Assembly: GCA_016871355.1 (NCBI GenBank) | Contig: VFZC01000005.1 | Location: 41,272 to 105,271 of the forward strand | Direction of reading: 5' to 3' | Origin: Actinomycetota bacterium | GTDB taxonomy: Bacteria > Actinomycetota > Acidimicrobiia > Acidimicrobiales > Ilumatobacteraceae | Length of the DNA: 64,000 nt | Shown: one piece after another, positions 1-7,805 of the stretch | Layout of the letters: every line of letters starts with the position of its first letter | Position numbering within the stretch: position 1 is the first letter of the stretch | Position numbers and translations under genes: made by a program | Notes under the pieces: generated by a model | Seen by the model: only the letters and a program-made list of their open reading frames with translations | Told to the model about the DNA's origin: nothing | Database searches by the model: none

Positions 1-84
1 ACCAGCGGCGGCCGACTGCGGATTCTGCAACGAGAGCAAGTCGTCGATGCGGAGATAGGTCGAGTAGGTGAGTTCGTCGCTCAT
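1..84 (-). CDS. kynA: Tryptophan 2,3-dioxygenase, N-terminal fragment (runs off the window)
   Basis: Only the first 28 codons are inside the window, starting at the ATG at 84 and reading off the left edge. The peptide has the LTYSTYLRIDDLLSLQ pattern of the tryptophan 2,3-dioxygenase N-terminus (family form LTYxxYLxLxxLLxxQ). These heme enzymes open the tryptophan indole ring to N-formylkynurenine. The start overlaps the stop of the upstream oxidoreductase as ATGA, so the two are probably translationally coupled. The heme and substrate residues lie outside the window, so the call rests on the N-terminal motif alone. Confidence 0.72.
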   Translation of the reverse strand, partial: MSDELTYSTYLRIDDLLSLQNPQSAAAG

Positions 85-1163
85 GGGTGAATCTCCAACC
101 GGCCGTGATCGATGAGGGGCAGGACCATCTCGCCGACGCGGCGACATTCGTCGAGGTGCGGGTAGCCCGACAGGATGAAGGCTTCAATTCCGAGAGCGCG
201 ATACTGCGCGATCTTGGCCGCCACCTGATGCGGGTCGCCCACGATCGCCGCACCGCAACCGCTACGGCCCCGACCGATGCCGGTCCACAAGTGGTCTTCC
301 ACGAAGCCATCGGTGCTCGCCGACTCGCGGAGTTCGGCCTGACGACGCACACCGGTCGATTGCGAGTCGAGCGACCGAGCGCGAATGGCGGCGCCCGTCT
401 CGTCGTCGAGAGCGGCCACGATGTGATCGGCGGCTGCGCGAGCCTCTTTGTCGGTCTCTCGAACCACCACGTGGGCCCGGTAACCGAAACGAAGCGTGCG
501 ACCGTACGCGGCTGCTCGTTCGTTCATCTCGCTCACCAAGCCACCGATCACGTCGATCGTGTCGGGCCACATCAGGTACACATCGGCGTGGCGGGCTGCC
601 ACGTCGCGGGCCTCGTCCGACAGACCGCCGAAGTACAGAGGCGGGCAGCCACGACCGGCCGTCGCGATGCGCGGTGACGACACGTCCACCGAGACGAACT
701 CGCCTTCGCCCGACAACGCTCGCCCGGCGAGCAGATCACGCAACGCCGCCATCACCTCACCCGTACGGCGATAGCGAGCCGGCCCGTCGAGGACCTCCCC
801 CGGCATCTCCGACGAGATGATGTTCACCGTGAGGCGACCGCCGAGCATGTGGTCGAGGGTCGCGATCTGTCGCGCCAACTGCGGTGTCCACATCTCGCCG
901 CAACGCACGGCCACCAGCAACCGAATGGTGGAGGTGCAGGCCGCCATTCCGCCGGCGAAAGCAACCGCGTCGATTCCGAGGGCGTACCCGGACGGCAACA
1001 GAACGTTGTCGAAGCCACTGCGCTCGGCCTGTTCGACGATCGCGCGACAATGACTCCACGAACTCCGCAGATCGGAATCGACCACCCCGAGTTGTTCGTA
1101 ATCGTCGTCGCACAACGCGGCGAACCAACTGACTTCGCACCGACCCGGTGCCGATGCCGTCAC
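81..1163 (-). CDS. LLM-class flavin-dependent monooxygenase, alkanesulfonate monooxygenase (SsuD)-like
   Basis: A 360-residue luciferase-like TIM-barrel protein starting at GTG 1163. The chain has the family pattern of an early strand and helix (AERSGFDNVLLPSGY), the STIRLLVAVRCGEMWTP strand and loop, and a C-terminal SGYPHLDE motif as in SsuD, which releases sulfite from alkanesulfonates using FMNH2. It overlaps the aldo/keto reductase upstream (GTGA) and kynA downstream (ATGA), so the three form one operon read leftward. No ssuABC transporter or ssuE flavin reductase is visible. The substrate is therefore open: an aromatic or tryptophan-derived compound is as plausible as a sulfonate. Confidence 0.75.
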   Translation of the reverse strand: MTASAPGRCEVSWFAALCDDDYEQLGVVDSDLRSSWSHCRAIVEQAERSGFDNVLLPSGYALGIDAVAFAGGMAACTSTIRLLVAVRCGEMWTPQLARQIATLDHMLGGRLTVNIISSEMPGEVLDGPARYRRTGEVMAALRDLLAGRALSGEGEFVSVDVSSPRIATAGRGCPPLYFGGLSDEARDVAARHADVYLMWPDTIDVIGGLVSEMNERAAAYGRTLRFGYRAHVVVRETDKEARAAADHIVAALDDETGAAIRARSLDSQSTGVRRQAELRESASTDGFVEDHLWTGIGRGRSGCGAAIVGDPHQVAAKIAQYRALGIEAFILSGYPHLDECRRVGEMVLPLIDHGRLEIHP

Positions 1164-2065
1164 GGCAAAGGCCGCCCGTCACTCGCCTCGATGAATCGAT
1201 ACACCTCGGCCCGTGTGAGTTTCACGGAAGTCGCAGCGACCAGATCGGCAAGACGCTGCGCGTTCTGGCTGCCGACGATGGCAATCGGTGCACTCGGATG
1301 AGCGAGCACGAAGGCCACCGCCACGGCAGCGCGCGACACACCGTGCGCCGACGCGATGGCGTCGAGGGCATTGATCAACTCCGGGCGTACACCATCTCCG
1401 GTGGCCACACGGCCTCCCGCCAGCGGACTCCACGCCAAGGGAACCACGCCCGTTTCGGTGCACAGATCGAGAGTTCCGTCGCGAAGCGAATCGAGCGTCA
1501 TCACCGACAACTCGGGTTGCGTGGTGGCCAGTCGCACCGGCAGGTGCTCCTGCAGAGCGCGCGTCTGTGCGACCGTATGGTTCGACACCCCCACTGCCTT
1601 CACGACACCGCGAGTGATGAGCGACATCAAGGCATCGGCCACCTCGGCCGGATGCGTGAACGGATCGGGACGATGGATCTGGTACAGATCGATCACGTCG
1701 ACTCCGAGTCGACGCAGCGACGCCTCGCAGGCTTCGATGAGGTACGCGCGACTGCTCACGTACGGAACGCCCGGAACGATGCCGCCCTTGGTCGCCAACA
1801 CGATGCGATCGCGTAACCCGGGGCGCGAGCGCAGAACCTCTCCCAACGTCTCCTCGCACGTGCCGAATCCGCGACCACCCCAGTCGAGGCCGTACACGTC
1901 GGCGTTGTCGACCAGGTTCATCCCGAGATCGACGACGGTTTCCACCAATTCGGCACAACGGCCCGTGTCGGAATCGGTGAGGCGCCAACATCCGAAGGCC
2001 AGCGCGCCGACCTCACGTCCGGCGATGGACCGAGAGCCAGGATTGAGCGGAGCATCGACGGACAT
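1160..2065 (-). CDS. Aldo/keto reductase
   Basis: A 301-residue NAD(P)H-dependent aldo/keto reductase with the AKR barrel signatures: NADVYG near residue 55 (catalytic Asp and Tyr), LATKGG (catalytic Lys), and YQIHRPD (catalytic His). It resembles the YdhF and YajO type rather than the classical AKR1 group. First gene of the operon AKR, SsuD-like, kynA. The ATG at 2065 lies 7 nt after a TACATT hexamer at 2073-2078, which fits leaderless transcription starting just past the tRNA gene. The substrate cannot be told from sequence. Confidence 0.82.
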   Translation of the reverse strand: MSVDAPLNPGSRSIAGREVGALAFGCWRLTDSDTGRCAELVETVVDLGMNLVDNADVYGLDWGGRGFGTCEETLGEVLRSRPGLRDRIVLATKGGIVPGVPYVSSRAYLIEACEASLRRLGVDVIDLYQIHRPDPFTHPAEVADALMSLITRGVVKAVGVSNHTVAQTRALQEHLPVRLATTQPELSVMTLDSLRDGTLDLCTETGVVPLAWSPLAGGRVATGDGVRPELINALDAIASAHGVSRAAVAVAFVLAHPSAPIAIVGSQNAQRLADLVAATSVKLTRAEVYRFIEASDGRPLP

Positions 2066-2072
2066 CGAGGCG

Positions 2073-2078
2073 AATGTA
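2073..2078 (-). promoter_or_regulatory. -10 element, leaderless promoter of the AKR-SsuD-kynA operon
   Basis: TACATT on the minus strand, 7 nt before the ATG at 2065. It matches the actinobacterial TANNNT -10 form. It sits directly against the 3' end of the tRNA at 2080, so transcription of the operon could also come from tRNA read-through. Confidence 0.5.
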
Positions 2079-2079
2079 G

Positions 2080-2153
2080 TGGGGCGGGCAGGGATCGAAC
2101 CCGCGACCCAGGGATTATGAGTCCCCTGCTCTGACCAACTGAGCTACCGCCCC
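2080..2153 (-). tRNA. tRNA with CAT anticodon (Met, or Ile2 if lysidine-modified)
   Basis: Folds as a full cloverleaf of 74 nt: acceptor stem GGGGCGG paired with CCGCCCC and discriminator A, D-arm TAGCTCAGTTGGTCAGAGC, anticodon loop CTCATAA, and T-arm GGTTCGATCC. CCA is not encoded. The CAT anticodon can be elongator Met or the minor Ile tRNA whose C34 becomes lysidine. The TGGGTCGC variable region recalls bacterial Ile2, while the acceptor stem is not diagnostic. Initiator tRNA is excluded because position 1 pairs normally with 72. Confidence 0.9.
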
Positions 2154-2160
2154 GAATGAG

Positions 2161-2187
2161 ACAGGGTCCGCACGAGGCGGACCCTGT
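2161..2187. terminator. Perfect 11-bp hairpin between two tRNA genes
   Basis: ACAGGGTCCGC and GCGGACCCTGT form an uninterrupted 11-bp stem around a 5-nt ACGAG loop. It lies between tRNA-Asn (upstream on the minus strand) and the CAT tRNA. No clear U-tract follows on the minus strand, so it may be a tRNA-processing hairpin as well as an attenuator or terminator. Confidence 0.55.
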
Positions 2188-2192
2188 GTGTG

Positions 2193-2265
2193 CTCCGAGA
2201 GCAGGGCTCGAACCTGCGACCCGCTGATTAACAGTCAGCTGCTCTGCCAACTGAGCTATCTCGGA
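2193..2265 (-). tRNA. tRNA-Asn (GTT)
   Basis: Cloverleaf of 73 nt with acceptor stem TCCGAGA paired with TCTCGGA and discriminator G, D-arm TAGCTCAGTTGGCAGAGC, anticodon stem-loop CTGACTGTTAATCAG (anticodon GTT), and T-arm GGTTCGAGCC. The sequence after the discriminator reads CA, so a full CCA is not encoded. It is transcribed leftward toward the CAT tRNA. Confidence 0.95.
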
Positions 2266-2312
2266 AGGCGTGTCCGAGGTTATCAGCGGGCCCAGGTCGG
2301 CCCACGGGCTGG

Positions 2313-3353
2313 TCAGTCGAGCTCGATGGGCTCTTCGTCGGCGGCCTCGAAACCCTCACCCGAACCGGTGAGACCCGAGGCCGTACGCACCTTCTCGGTG
2401 ATGTCGACCATCAACTCGGGGTTCTCGGTCAAGAACGACTTGGCGTTCTCGCGACCCTGACCCATCTGTTCGCCGTCGTAGGTGAACCAGGCACCGGATT
2501 TCTTCACGATGCCCAGATCGACCGCCATGTCGAGCAGTGTGCCTTCGCGGCTGATGCCCTTGCCGTACATGATGTCGAACTCGGCCTGACGGAAGGGCGG
2601 CGCCACCTTGTTCTTGACGACCTTCACGCGGGTGCGGTTACCCACGACTTCGGCACCGTCCTTGATGGACTCGATACGGCGAATGTCGAGACGAACCGAC
2701 GAGTAGAACTTGAGCGCACGACCACCGGGAGTGGTTTCGGGCGAACCGAACATCACGCCGATCTTTTCGCGCAACTGGTTGATGAAGATGGCGATGGTGT
2801 TGGTCTTGTTGAGGTTGGCCGTGAGTTTGCGCAGGGCCTGGCTCATGAGACGGGCCTGCAAGCCCACGTGGGTGTCGCCCATTTCGCCTTCGATTTCGGC
2901 CTTCGGTGTGAGGGCCGCGACCGAGTCGATGACCACCACGTCGAGAGCACCCGAGCGCACGAGCATGTCGGCGATTTCGAGGGCCTGTTCGCCGGTGTCG
3001 GGCTGCGAGATGAGGAGCTGGTCGATGTCGACACCAATGGAGCGGGCGTACACCGGGTCCATGGCGTGCTCGGCGTCGATGTAGGCGCACACGCCACCGT
3101 TGCGCTGAGCCTCGGCCACGACGTGCATGGCGAGGGTGGACTTACCCGACGACTCCGGGCCGTAGATCTCGACGACGCGGCCGCGGGGCAGTCCGCCCAC
3201 TCCGAGGGCCACGTCGAGGGCCAGGGCGCCCGTGGAGACGGTTTGGATGCCCTTGAAGGTCTGGTCGCCCATCCGCATGATGGACCCCTTACCGAACTGC
3301 TTGTCGATCTGGGCGAGGGCCATATCGAGGGCCTTGGCGCGGTCTGTGCTCAT
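2313..3353 (-). CDS. recA: RecA recombinase
   Basis: A 346-residue RecA, the central strand-exchange ATPase of homologous recombination and co-protease for LexA. Walker [10 protein letters not shown] spans residues 65-73. Also present are [10 protein letters not shown] (Walker B), the L1 segment [24 protein letters not shown] in pieces, [21 protein letters not shown] (L2 and its flank), and an acidic C-terminal tail. The chain is uninterrupted, so there is no intein of the mycobacterial kind. The ATG at 3353 follows the Shine-Dalgarno AGAAAGG at a normal distance. A LexA box with a -10 element lies about 100 nt upstream. No recX follows; tRNAs lie downstream. Confidence 0.99.
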   Translation of the reverse strand: MSTDRAKALDMALAQIDKQFGKGSIMRMGDQTFKGIQTVSTGALALDVALGVGGLPRGRVVEIYGPESSGKSTLAMHVVAEAQRNGGVCAYIDAEHAMDPVYARSIGVDIDQLLISQPDTGEQALEIADMLVRSGALDVVVIDSVAALTPKAEIEGEMGDTHVGLQARLMSQALRKLTANLNKTNTIAIFINQLREKIGVMFGSPETTPGGRALKFYSSVRLDIRRIESIKDGAEVVGNRTRVKVVKNKVAPPFRQAEFDIMYGKGISREGTLLDMAVDLGIVKKSGAWFTYDGEQMGQGRENAKSFLTENPELMVDITEKVRTASGLTGSGEGFEAADEEPIELD

Positions 3354-3448
3354 GTCTCTACCTTTCTAGAGGTTGTTGGTGTCTGTGTCGGGGACCGTAC
3401 GAGACGGGTGTGGCACAGAAGCCGGGATCACGCTGGACGAATGACAGG

Positions 3449-3472
3449 AGCGTAACTACGAACACCCGTTCG
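3449..3472 (-). promoter_or_regulatory. recA SOS promoter: LexA box next to a -10 element
   Basis: CGAACGGGTGTTCG (3459-3472) is a perfect match to the actinobacterial and Gram-positive LexA operator CGAAC-N4-GTTCG. On the minus strand it is followed after 4 nt by TACGCT (3449-3454), a TANNNT -10 hexamer. Bound LexA would cover the -35/-10 region. The predicted recA leader is about 90 nt. Confidence 0.82.
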
Positions 3473-3479
3473 GTCAAGG

Positions 3480-3495
3480 ATTTGATCGATCAAAT
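3480..3495. promoter_or_regulatory. Perfect 16-bp palindrome upstream of recA
   Basis: ATTTGATCGATCAAAT is a perfect inverted repeat, AT-rich against its surroundings. It overlaps the stop codon of the DUF983 gene and lies 8 bp beyond the LexA box. It could bind a dimeric regulator; no known operator is matched. Confidence 0.35.
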
Positions 3496-3960
3496 GTTCG
3501 ATTGGCTGGCCAGCCAGCCGCTCAACCAGCTGGCCGCCTCGGCCGCCTCGTCGTCACCCACCGGTCGGACCCGTAGGTCGATGGCGATCCAGATGGTGTG
3601 CGTGAGGGGCCAGGTGACCACCGGGATCACGATCGCGGCCGAAGCCAGGATCACGTACAGCGTCACCACCGGAACATCGGGAACTGTGAGCGCGAGCGCG
3701 ATGCCGACGGCGGCGAGCACGAGACCGATGTTCAGAACGAGTCCGATCGTGAGCGCACCCAACTCGTGGCCGTCGACACCACGTGTGCGGCGCAAACCGC
3801 ATCCGACACAACGTTCACCTTGGGCGAACCACGAACGGAACCACGCTCTCCCACTGCCGCAACGCGGACAGCGGCGGACGACCGCGCGCAGCAACAGACG
3901 TGAAAGCGGAAGGGCGGGAAAGTCGCGCGGCGAACCGTCAGCGGAGCTGACGCGGGTCAC
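3490..3960 (-). CDS. DUF983-family zinc-ribbon membrane protein
   Basis: A 156-residue protein starting at GTG 3960. Residues 31-57 carry a zinc ribbon (CPRCGSG ... CVGCGL), followed by two hydrophobic segments (GALTIGLVLNIGLVLAAVG and YVILASAAIVIPVVTWPL). This is the DUF983 layout: a cytoplasmic CxxC pair before a two-helix membrane domain. The function of the family is unknown. Its start overlaps the stop of the aminotransferase gene as GTGA, so it is the second gene of that operon. Its last codons run into the recA regulatory region. Confidence 0.78.
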   Translation of the reverse strand: MTRVSSADGSPRDFPALPLSRLLLRAVVRRCPRCGSGRAWFRSWFAQGERCVGCGLRRTRGVDGHELGALTIGLVLNIGLVLAAVGIALALTVPDVPVVTLYVILASAAIVIPVVTWPLTHTIWIAIDLRVRPVGDDEAAEAASWLSGWLASQSNI

Positions 3961-5336
3961 GCGAGGAGTTCGTGGACGAAATCAGCGAACACATCGGCGT
4001 ACGCGAGTGCATCGGCCTCGGTGTGCATGATCGAGATGAGCCACTGCTCGTCAAGACCCGGCGGCAAGAGGATTCCGCGGTTGATGCCGTGAATCCATTG
4101 CGCGAACGCCAGATCGAAGTTGGTGGCTTTGTAATCGCGGTAGTTGCGAATGGGCTCGGGCGCCCACGTGACACAACCTTTGGCACCGAACTGGATGGTG
4201 TGAGCCGGAACACCACTCGAGTCGATGACGTCGTTGCACGCGTCGACCAACGTGGTGTTGCGCAGAATCGTCTCGTTGGTGGCTTCGGGCGTGCACACTT
4301 CTGACAGCACGGCCTTGGCCGCCGCCATGCACAACGGGTTGCCGTTGTACGTACCGAGGTGGATGACACGACCGAGTGTGATCTGGTCCATGTACTCGCG
4401 CTTGCCGCCGAACGCACCGAGCGGCAGACCACCACCGATCGACTTGGCGAGCGACACGAGATCGGGTGTGACGCCGAGAGCTCCGGTGGCCCCACCCCAA
4501 CCCGCGGTGATACCGGTCTTGACTTCGTCGAAGATGAGAAGAGTTCCGTAGCGCTGCGTGATTTCGCGAACGGCCTGCAGATAGCCCGGCTGGGGCAAGC
4601 AGATGCCGATGTTCTCCATCACGGGCTCGACGATGAAGCAGGCCACGTCGCCATTGCGCAGAACGCGTTCGAGCGCTTCGGGGTCGTTGTACGGGATGAC
4701 GATCGTGTCGCCCAGTACGGCCTTGGTGACGCCGGCGGTGGAAGGCACCGGGATCGGCGCATCGGCCGGGCCGGCCTGATCGAGCGGCGGCTTCATGGAG
4801 ATCATGACCTCGTCGTGGTGGCCGTGATAACCGCCCTCGACCTTCACGATCTTGTCGCGACCGGTCACACCGCGAGCCACGCGAATGGCGTCCATGGTGG
4901 CCTCGGTTCCCGAATTGGTGAACCGCCACATAGGCAAGCCGTAACGCTCGCCGAGCATCTCGGCGACTTCGGCGTTCGACTCGCACGGCGTGACGAACAA
5001 CGTGCCGTTGTCGAGTTGTGCTTCGACCGCACGACGTACCGCGGGATGCACGTGGCCGCTGAAGAGCGCACCGAATCCCATGTCGTAGTCGATGTAGCGA
5101 TTGCCATCGACGTCGACCATGTACGCGTCCTTGGCCGATCGCACGACGATCGGATGCGGGTCGTAGGCCTGGAAACTCGACGGCACGCCGAGGGGCAGGA
5201 CGAGACGAGCGCGTTCGGTCGCCTTCTGCGAGCCTTTCGTGCGCTCGGCGTACCGAGCGATCTCGCGGGCGGTGATTGCTTTCGCCCGATCTTCGAGCGA
5301 ACGGACGCTGCTGACTGACGAGTCCGTGGTTGACAC
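3957..5336 (-). CDS. Class III PLP aminotransferase, glutamate-1-semialdehyde aminomutase-like
   Basis: A 459-residue fold-type I PLP enzyme. It shows NSGTEATMDAIRVAR (phosphate-binding region), YHGHHDE, LLIFDEVKTG (cofactor Asp), SLAKSIGGGLPLGAFGG (the Lys forms the Schiff base) and GTYNGNPL. These are shared by HemL and related class III transaminases. The GTG at 5336 is preferred because an AAGGAG Shine-Dalgarno lies 9 nt before it; a TTG at 5345 would sit right against that site. No other heme genes are near and the chain is longer than usual HemL (about 430), so a dedicated amino-acid transaminase or mutase is possible. It is co-translated with the DUF983 protein. Confidence 0.7.
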   Translation of the reverse strand: MSTTDSSVSSVRSLEDRAKAITAREIARYAERTKGSQKATERARLVLPLGVPSSFQAYDPHPIVVRSAKDAYMVDVDGNRYIDYDMGFGALFSGHVHPAVRRAVEAQLDNGTLFVTPCESNAEVAEMLGERYGLPMWRFTNSGTEATMDAIRVARGVTGRDKIVKVEGGYHGHHDEVMISMKPPLDQAGPADAPIPVPSTAGVTKAVLGDTIVIPYNDPEALERVLRNGDVACFIVEPVMENIGICLPQPGYLQAVREITQRYGTLLIFDEVKTGITAGWGGATGALGVTPDLVSLAKSIGGGLPLGAFGGKREYMDQITLGRVIHLGTYNGNPLCMAAAKAVLSEVCTPEATNETILRNTTLVDACNDVIDSSGVPAHTIQFGAKGCVTWAPEPIRNYRDYKATNFDLAFAQWIHGINRGILLPPGLDEQWLISIMHTEADALAYADVFADFVHELLA

Positions 5337-5486
5337 GGATATCAACTCCTTCAGAGTTACGTCACCCTAGCAAGGCTTCTGGAGGGCCCCTCGCGACGAA
5401 TCGACTGCTTCGCGTCGCCCCAGCAAAACCCCGGGATTTCCGGACAGATGTGGTTCGGAGATCGTGGGATTGGCAGGTATTGCTGG

Positions 5487-5492
5487 CAGACT
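5487..5492 (+). promoter_or_regulatory. Candidate -10 element of the tRNA-His/tRNA-Lys unit
   Basis: CAGACT lies 13 nt before the tRNA-His 5' end. The same hexamer precedes three protein genes in this window at leaderless spacing (27881, 38904 on the minus strand, 61693), so it may be an accepted -10 variant here. No clear -35 is seen. The rest of 5337-5505 holds only the Shine-Dalgarno region of the divergent aminotransferase and no gene. Confidence 0.35.
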
Positions 5493-5505
5493 TTGCGAGT
5501 TCATG

Positions 5506-5582
5506 GTGGACGTAGCTCAGTCGGTTAGAGCGTCAGGTTGTGGCCCTGAAGGCCGGGGGTTCGATTCCCCTCGTTCACCCCA
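5506..5582 (+). tRNA. tRNA-His (GTG)
   Basis: Acceptor stem GTGGACG paired with CGTTCAC (one G-T pair), with an extra 5' G at 5505 that can pair with C73, the hallmark of tRNA-His. D-arm TAGCTCAGTCGGTTAGAGC, anticodon loop TTGTGGC with anticodon GTG, T-arm GGTTCGATTCC. CCA is encoded at 5580-5582. Confidence 0.95.
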
Positions 5583-5612
5583 GTCGGCGCCTACACTCGT
5601 ACTTTGCGTCAG

Positions 5613-5687
5613 GCACCTCTAGCTCAACGGCAGAGCAGTGGACTCTTAATCCATTGGTTCAGGGTTCGAATCCCTGGGGGTGCACCA
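5613..5687 (+). tRNA. tRNA-Lys (CTT)
   Basis: Acceptor stem GCACCTC paired with GGGGTGC (one G-T pair), discriminator A, and encoded CCA at 5685-5687. Anticodon stem-loop TGGACTCTTAATCCA gives anticodon CTT; T-arm GGTTCGAATCC. It lies 30 bp after tRNA-His on the same strand and 28 bp before the first quinone-reductase gene, so all may share one transcript. Confidence 0.95.
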
Positions 5688-5715
5688 TGATCCGCGCGGT
5701 CTCGCGGTCCGCCCC

Positions 5716-6309
5716 ATGAACGCCCTGGTCGTCTTCGCGCACCCCGACCCCGAGTCGTACAACCGAACCCTGGCCGATGCCGTGGTCCGCGGACTCTCGT
5801 CAACCGGCCATCAGGTGACGCTCCTCGACCTCTACGCCCTCGATTACGCCGGGGCGCTCTCCCCCGCCGAATGGGCGGCCTACACATCCGAACAGCCGAT
5901 CGTCGACCCTGTGGTGGCCGAACACGCTCGGCTCGTGAAGCAGGCCGAGATCCTCGTGTTCGTGTACCCCACGTGGTGGAGCAGTGTGCCCGCCATCATG
6001 AAGGCCTGGTTCGAACGAACGCTCGTGATGGGTACGGCGTTCACTCTCGATCCGCGCACGCAACGAGTGCGGCCCGGCCTCACGCACGTTCGCCACGTCG
6101 TCGGAGTGACCACTTCTGGCTCGCCCTGGTGGTACATCAAGGCCATCAACGACAACGGTCGACGCACGATCGCGCGCACATTGCGCGTGGCCTGCGGGCG
6201 CCGCACCAAAGTCACCTGGCGCGCGCTGTACGCACTCGATGGTCAGACTCATGAGCGGCGTCGCGCATTCATCACCACGGTCGAATCGTCCATGGCGGCG
6301 ATTCGATGA
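5716..6309 (+). CDS. Flavodoxin-fold NAD(P)H oxidoreductase, paralog 1
   Basis: A 197-residue member of the NQO1/KefF/MdaB family of FMN or FAD quinone reductases. The N-terminus MNALVVFAHPDPESYN holds the phosphate-binding turn, and VYPTWWSSVPAIMKAWFER is the family flavin-site motif. The ATG at 5716 is chosen because an upstream in-frame GTG at 5680 would put the start inside tRNA-Lys. It stands 10 bp before a paralog of the same family. Likely role: two-electron reduction of quinones or other electrophiles; the true substrate is unknown. Confidence 0.82.
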   Translation: MNALVVFAHPDPESYNRTLADAVVRGLSSTGHQVTLLDLYALDYAGALSPAEWAAYTSEQPIVDPVVAEHARLVKQAEILVFVYPTWWSSVPAIMKAWFERTLVMGTAFTLDPRTQRVRPGLTHVRHVVGVTTSGSPWWYIKAINDNGRRTIARTLRVACGRRTKVTWRALYALDGQTHERRRAFITTVESSMAAIR

Positions 6310-6319
6310 GGTCGTCGTC

Positions 6320-6910
6320 ATGAGTCGCGTCCTCGTGGTGTTCGCCCACCCCGGCGCCGAATCGCTCAACCGCGAAGTACTGCGCCGCGTCACGTCGGCA
6401 CTCGCACCCGGACGTCACGACGTTCGGGTGCGCGATCTCTACGCGGAAGGTTTCGACTCACGACTCAGTCGGGCCGAAAAGCAGGCGCACTTCGACGCAC
6501 CCGAAACGAAGCCTCAGCTCGCCTCACACTTCGCCGATCTCGTGTGGTGCGAGGCCCTGGTGTTGGTGCACCCCACCTGGTGGGGTCAGCAGCCGGCCAT
6601 TCTGAAGGGCTGGTTCGATCGCGTGTGGGCGCACGGAGTGGCCTGGGACTTCCCGGAGGGTGCCACTCGGTTGCGTCCGCGACTGCGCAACATCCGTCGT
6701 TTGATCACGATCACCACCCACGGATCACCGTGGTACGTGAACGCGGTTCAAGGCATGCCAGGCAAGCGACTCGCCAACCGCGGACTTCGTGTGCTGTGCC
6801 ATCCGCTGTGTCACACCACCTGGATCGCCCGGTGGGGACTCGATCGCGAGAACCCTCGGAAGACCACGCGGTTCTTCCGACGAATCGACCGCACTCTCAG
6901 GCGTTTGTAG
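6320..6910 (+). CDS. Flavodoxin-fold NAD(P)H oxidoreductase, paralog 2
   Basis: A 196-residue paralog of the preceding gene with the same landmarks: VLVVFAHPGAESLN at the N-terminus and VHPTWWGQQPAILKGWFDR mid-chain. The ATG at 6320 is chosen by alignment to paralog 1; in-frame starts farther upstream would overlap paralog 1. The C-terminal half (CHPLCHTTWIARWG) differs from its neighbour. The 3' end overlaps the convergent psuG gene by 14 bp. The pair may act as a heterodimer or serve different electron acceptors. Confidence 0.82.
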   Translation: MSRVLVVFAHPGAESLNREVLRRVTSALAPGRHDVRVRDLYAEGFDSRLSRAEKQAHFDAPETKPQLASHFADLVWCEALVLVHPTWWGQQPAILKGWFDRVWAHGVAWDFPEGATRLRPRLRNIRRLITITTHGSPWYVNAVQGMPGKRLANRGLRVLCHPLCHTTWIARWGLDRENPRKTTRFFRRIDRTLRRL

Positions 6911-7802
6911 CCGCGACGGCGCGAGCGATCTGGGCCGCCACGCGAGCGTTGTTCTCGGCCAACGCGAGATTGGCCGGCACACTCCGCCCTGACGTGGCCT
7001 CGGCGATGCGCGCCAACACGAAGGGCGTGACTCCCGGACCGGCGATGCCGGCCTCGTCGCATTCGTTCACCGCGCGAGCGACCACGTCGTCCATGAACGC
7101 CTGATCGAGTTGATCGGCTTCGGGGATCGGTGCCGTCAGGAGCACACCCATCGAGAGCCGCGTGCGACTCTCGAACACCGCGGCCACTTCGGAGCCGGAC
7201 TCCACGCGATGTGGAACGCGAAGACCCGACGAACGTGTGTAGAACGCCGGGAACCAGTCGTGTTGCCAACCGAGCACCGCCACTCCGCGCGTCTCGAGAT
7301 ACTCCAGTGTCCGCGGCAGATCGAGAAATGCCTTCGCACCCGCGCACACCGTGATGACCGGATGGCTCGCGATGGCATCGAGATCGGCCGACACGTCACC
7401 GGTGATCTCGGAACCACGATGCACTCCGCCGATACCGCCGGTGGCGAACACCGAGACACCGCCGGCGGCCGCGATCGCCACCGACGCCGACACGGTGGTG
7501 GCACCCACTGGCCACCGTTGCACAATGGCCACGCCGATGTCTCGTTCGGCCATCTTCTGAGCCGGGCCGAGAATGCGTTCGTGTTCGTCGGCGTGCAATC
7601 CCAAGCGCACGACGCCATCGATCACCGCGGTGATGGCCGGTGTCGCGCCGGCTTCGCGGATCACCCCCGTACAGCGTTCGAGTGCTTCGCGATTGGCCGG
7701 CGACGGCAAGCCGAGGTGCGAGAAGATCGTGGACTCGAGCGCGACGACGGGCCGACCCGACGACAATGCGGCGGCGACTTCAGCGGTGGTTTCGAAATGC
7801 AT
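6897..7802 (-). CDS. psuG: Pseudouridine-5'-phosphate glycosidase
   Basis: A 301-residue PsuG, which reversibly splits pseudouridine 5'-phosphate to uracil and ribose 5-phosphate. Recognisable elements are VVALESTI with the active-site Glu near residue 23, GPAQKMAERDIGVA with a catalytic Lys, VFATGGIGGVHRG (phosphate site), and VCAGAKAFLDL with a second Lys. The N-terminal consensus STI-SHGxPxPxN is slightly altered to STIFSHLGLPSPAN. No psuK kinase is adjacent. The gene sits 3 bp after an RNA uracil methyltransferase, so both may belong to RNA modification and recycling. Confidence 0.93.
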   Translation of the reverse strand: MHFETTAEVAAALSSGRPVVALESTIFSHLGLPSPANREALERCTGVIREAGATPAITAVIDGVVRLGLHADEHERILGPAQKMAERDIGVAIVQRWPVGATTVSASVAIAAAGGVSVFATGGIGGVHRGSEITGDVSADLDAIASHPVITVCAGAKAFLDLPRTLEYLETRGVAVLGWQHDWFPAFYTRSSGLRVPHRVESGSEVAAVFESRTRLSMGVLLTAPIPEADQLDQAFMDDVVARAVNECDEAGIAGPGVTPFVLARIAEATSGRSVPANLALAENNARVAAQIARAVAATNA

Positions 7803-7805
7803 CGT

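Noticed and set aside
2313..3353. Possible RecA intein, as in mycobacteria
   Set aside because: The 346-residue RecA reads through every motif without a break.
3957..5336. Naming the gene hemL
   Set aside because: The sequence shares HemL signatures, but they also fit other class III aminotransferases. No heme gene is near and the length is off, so the symbol was left empty.
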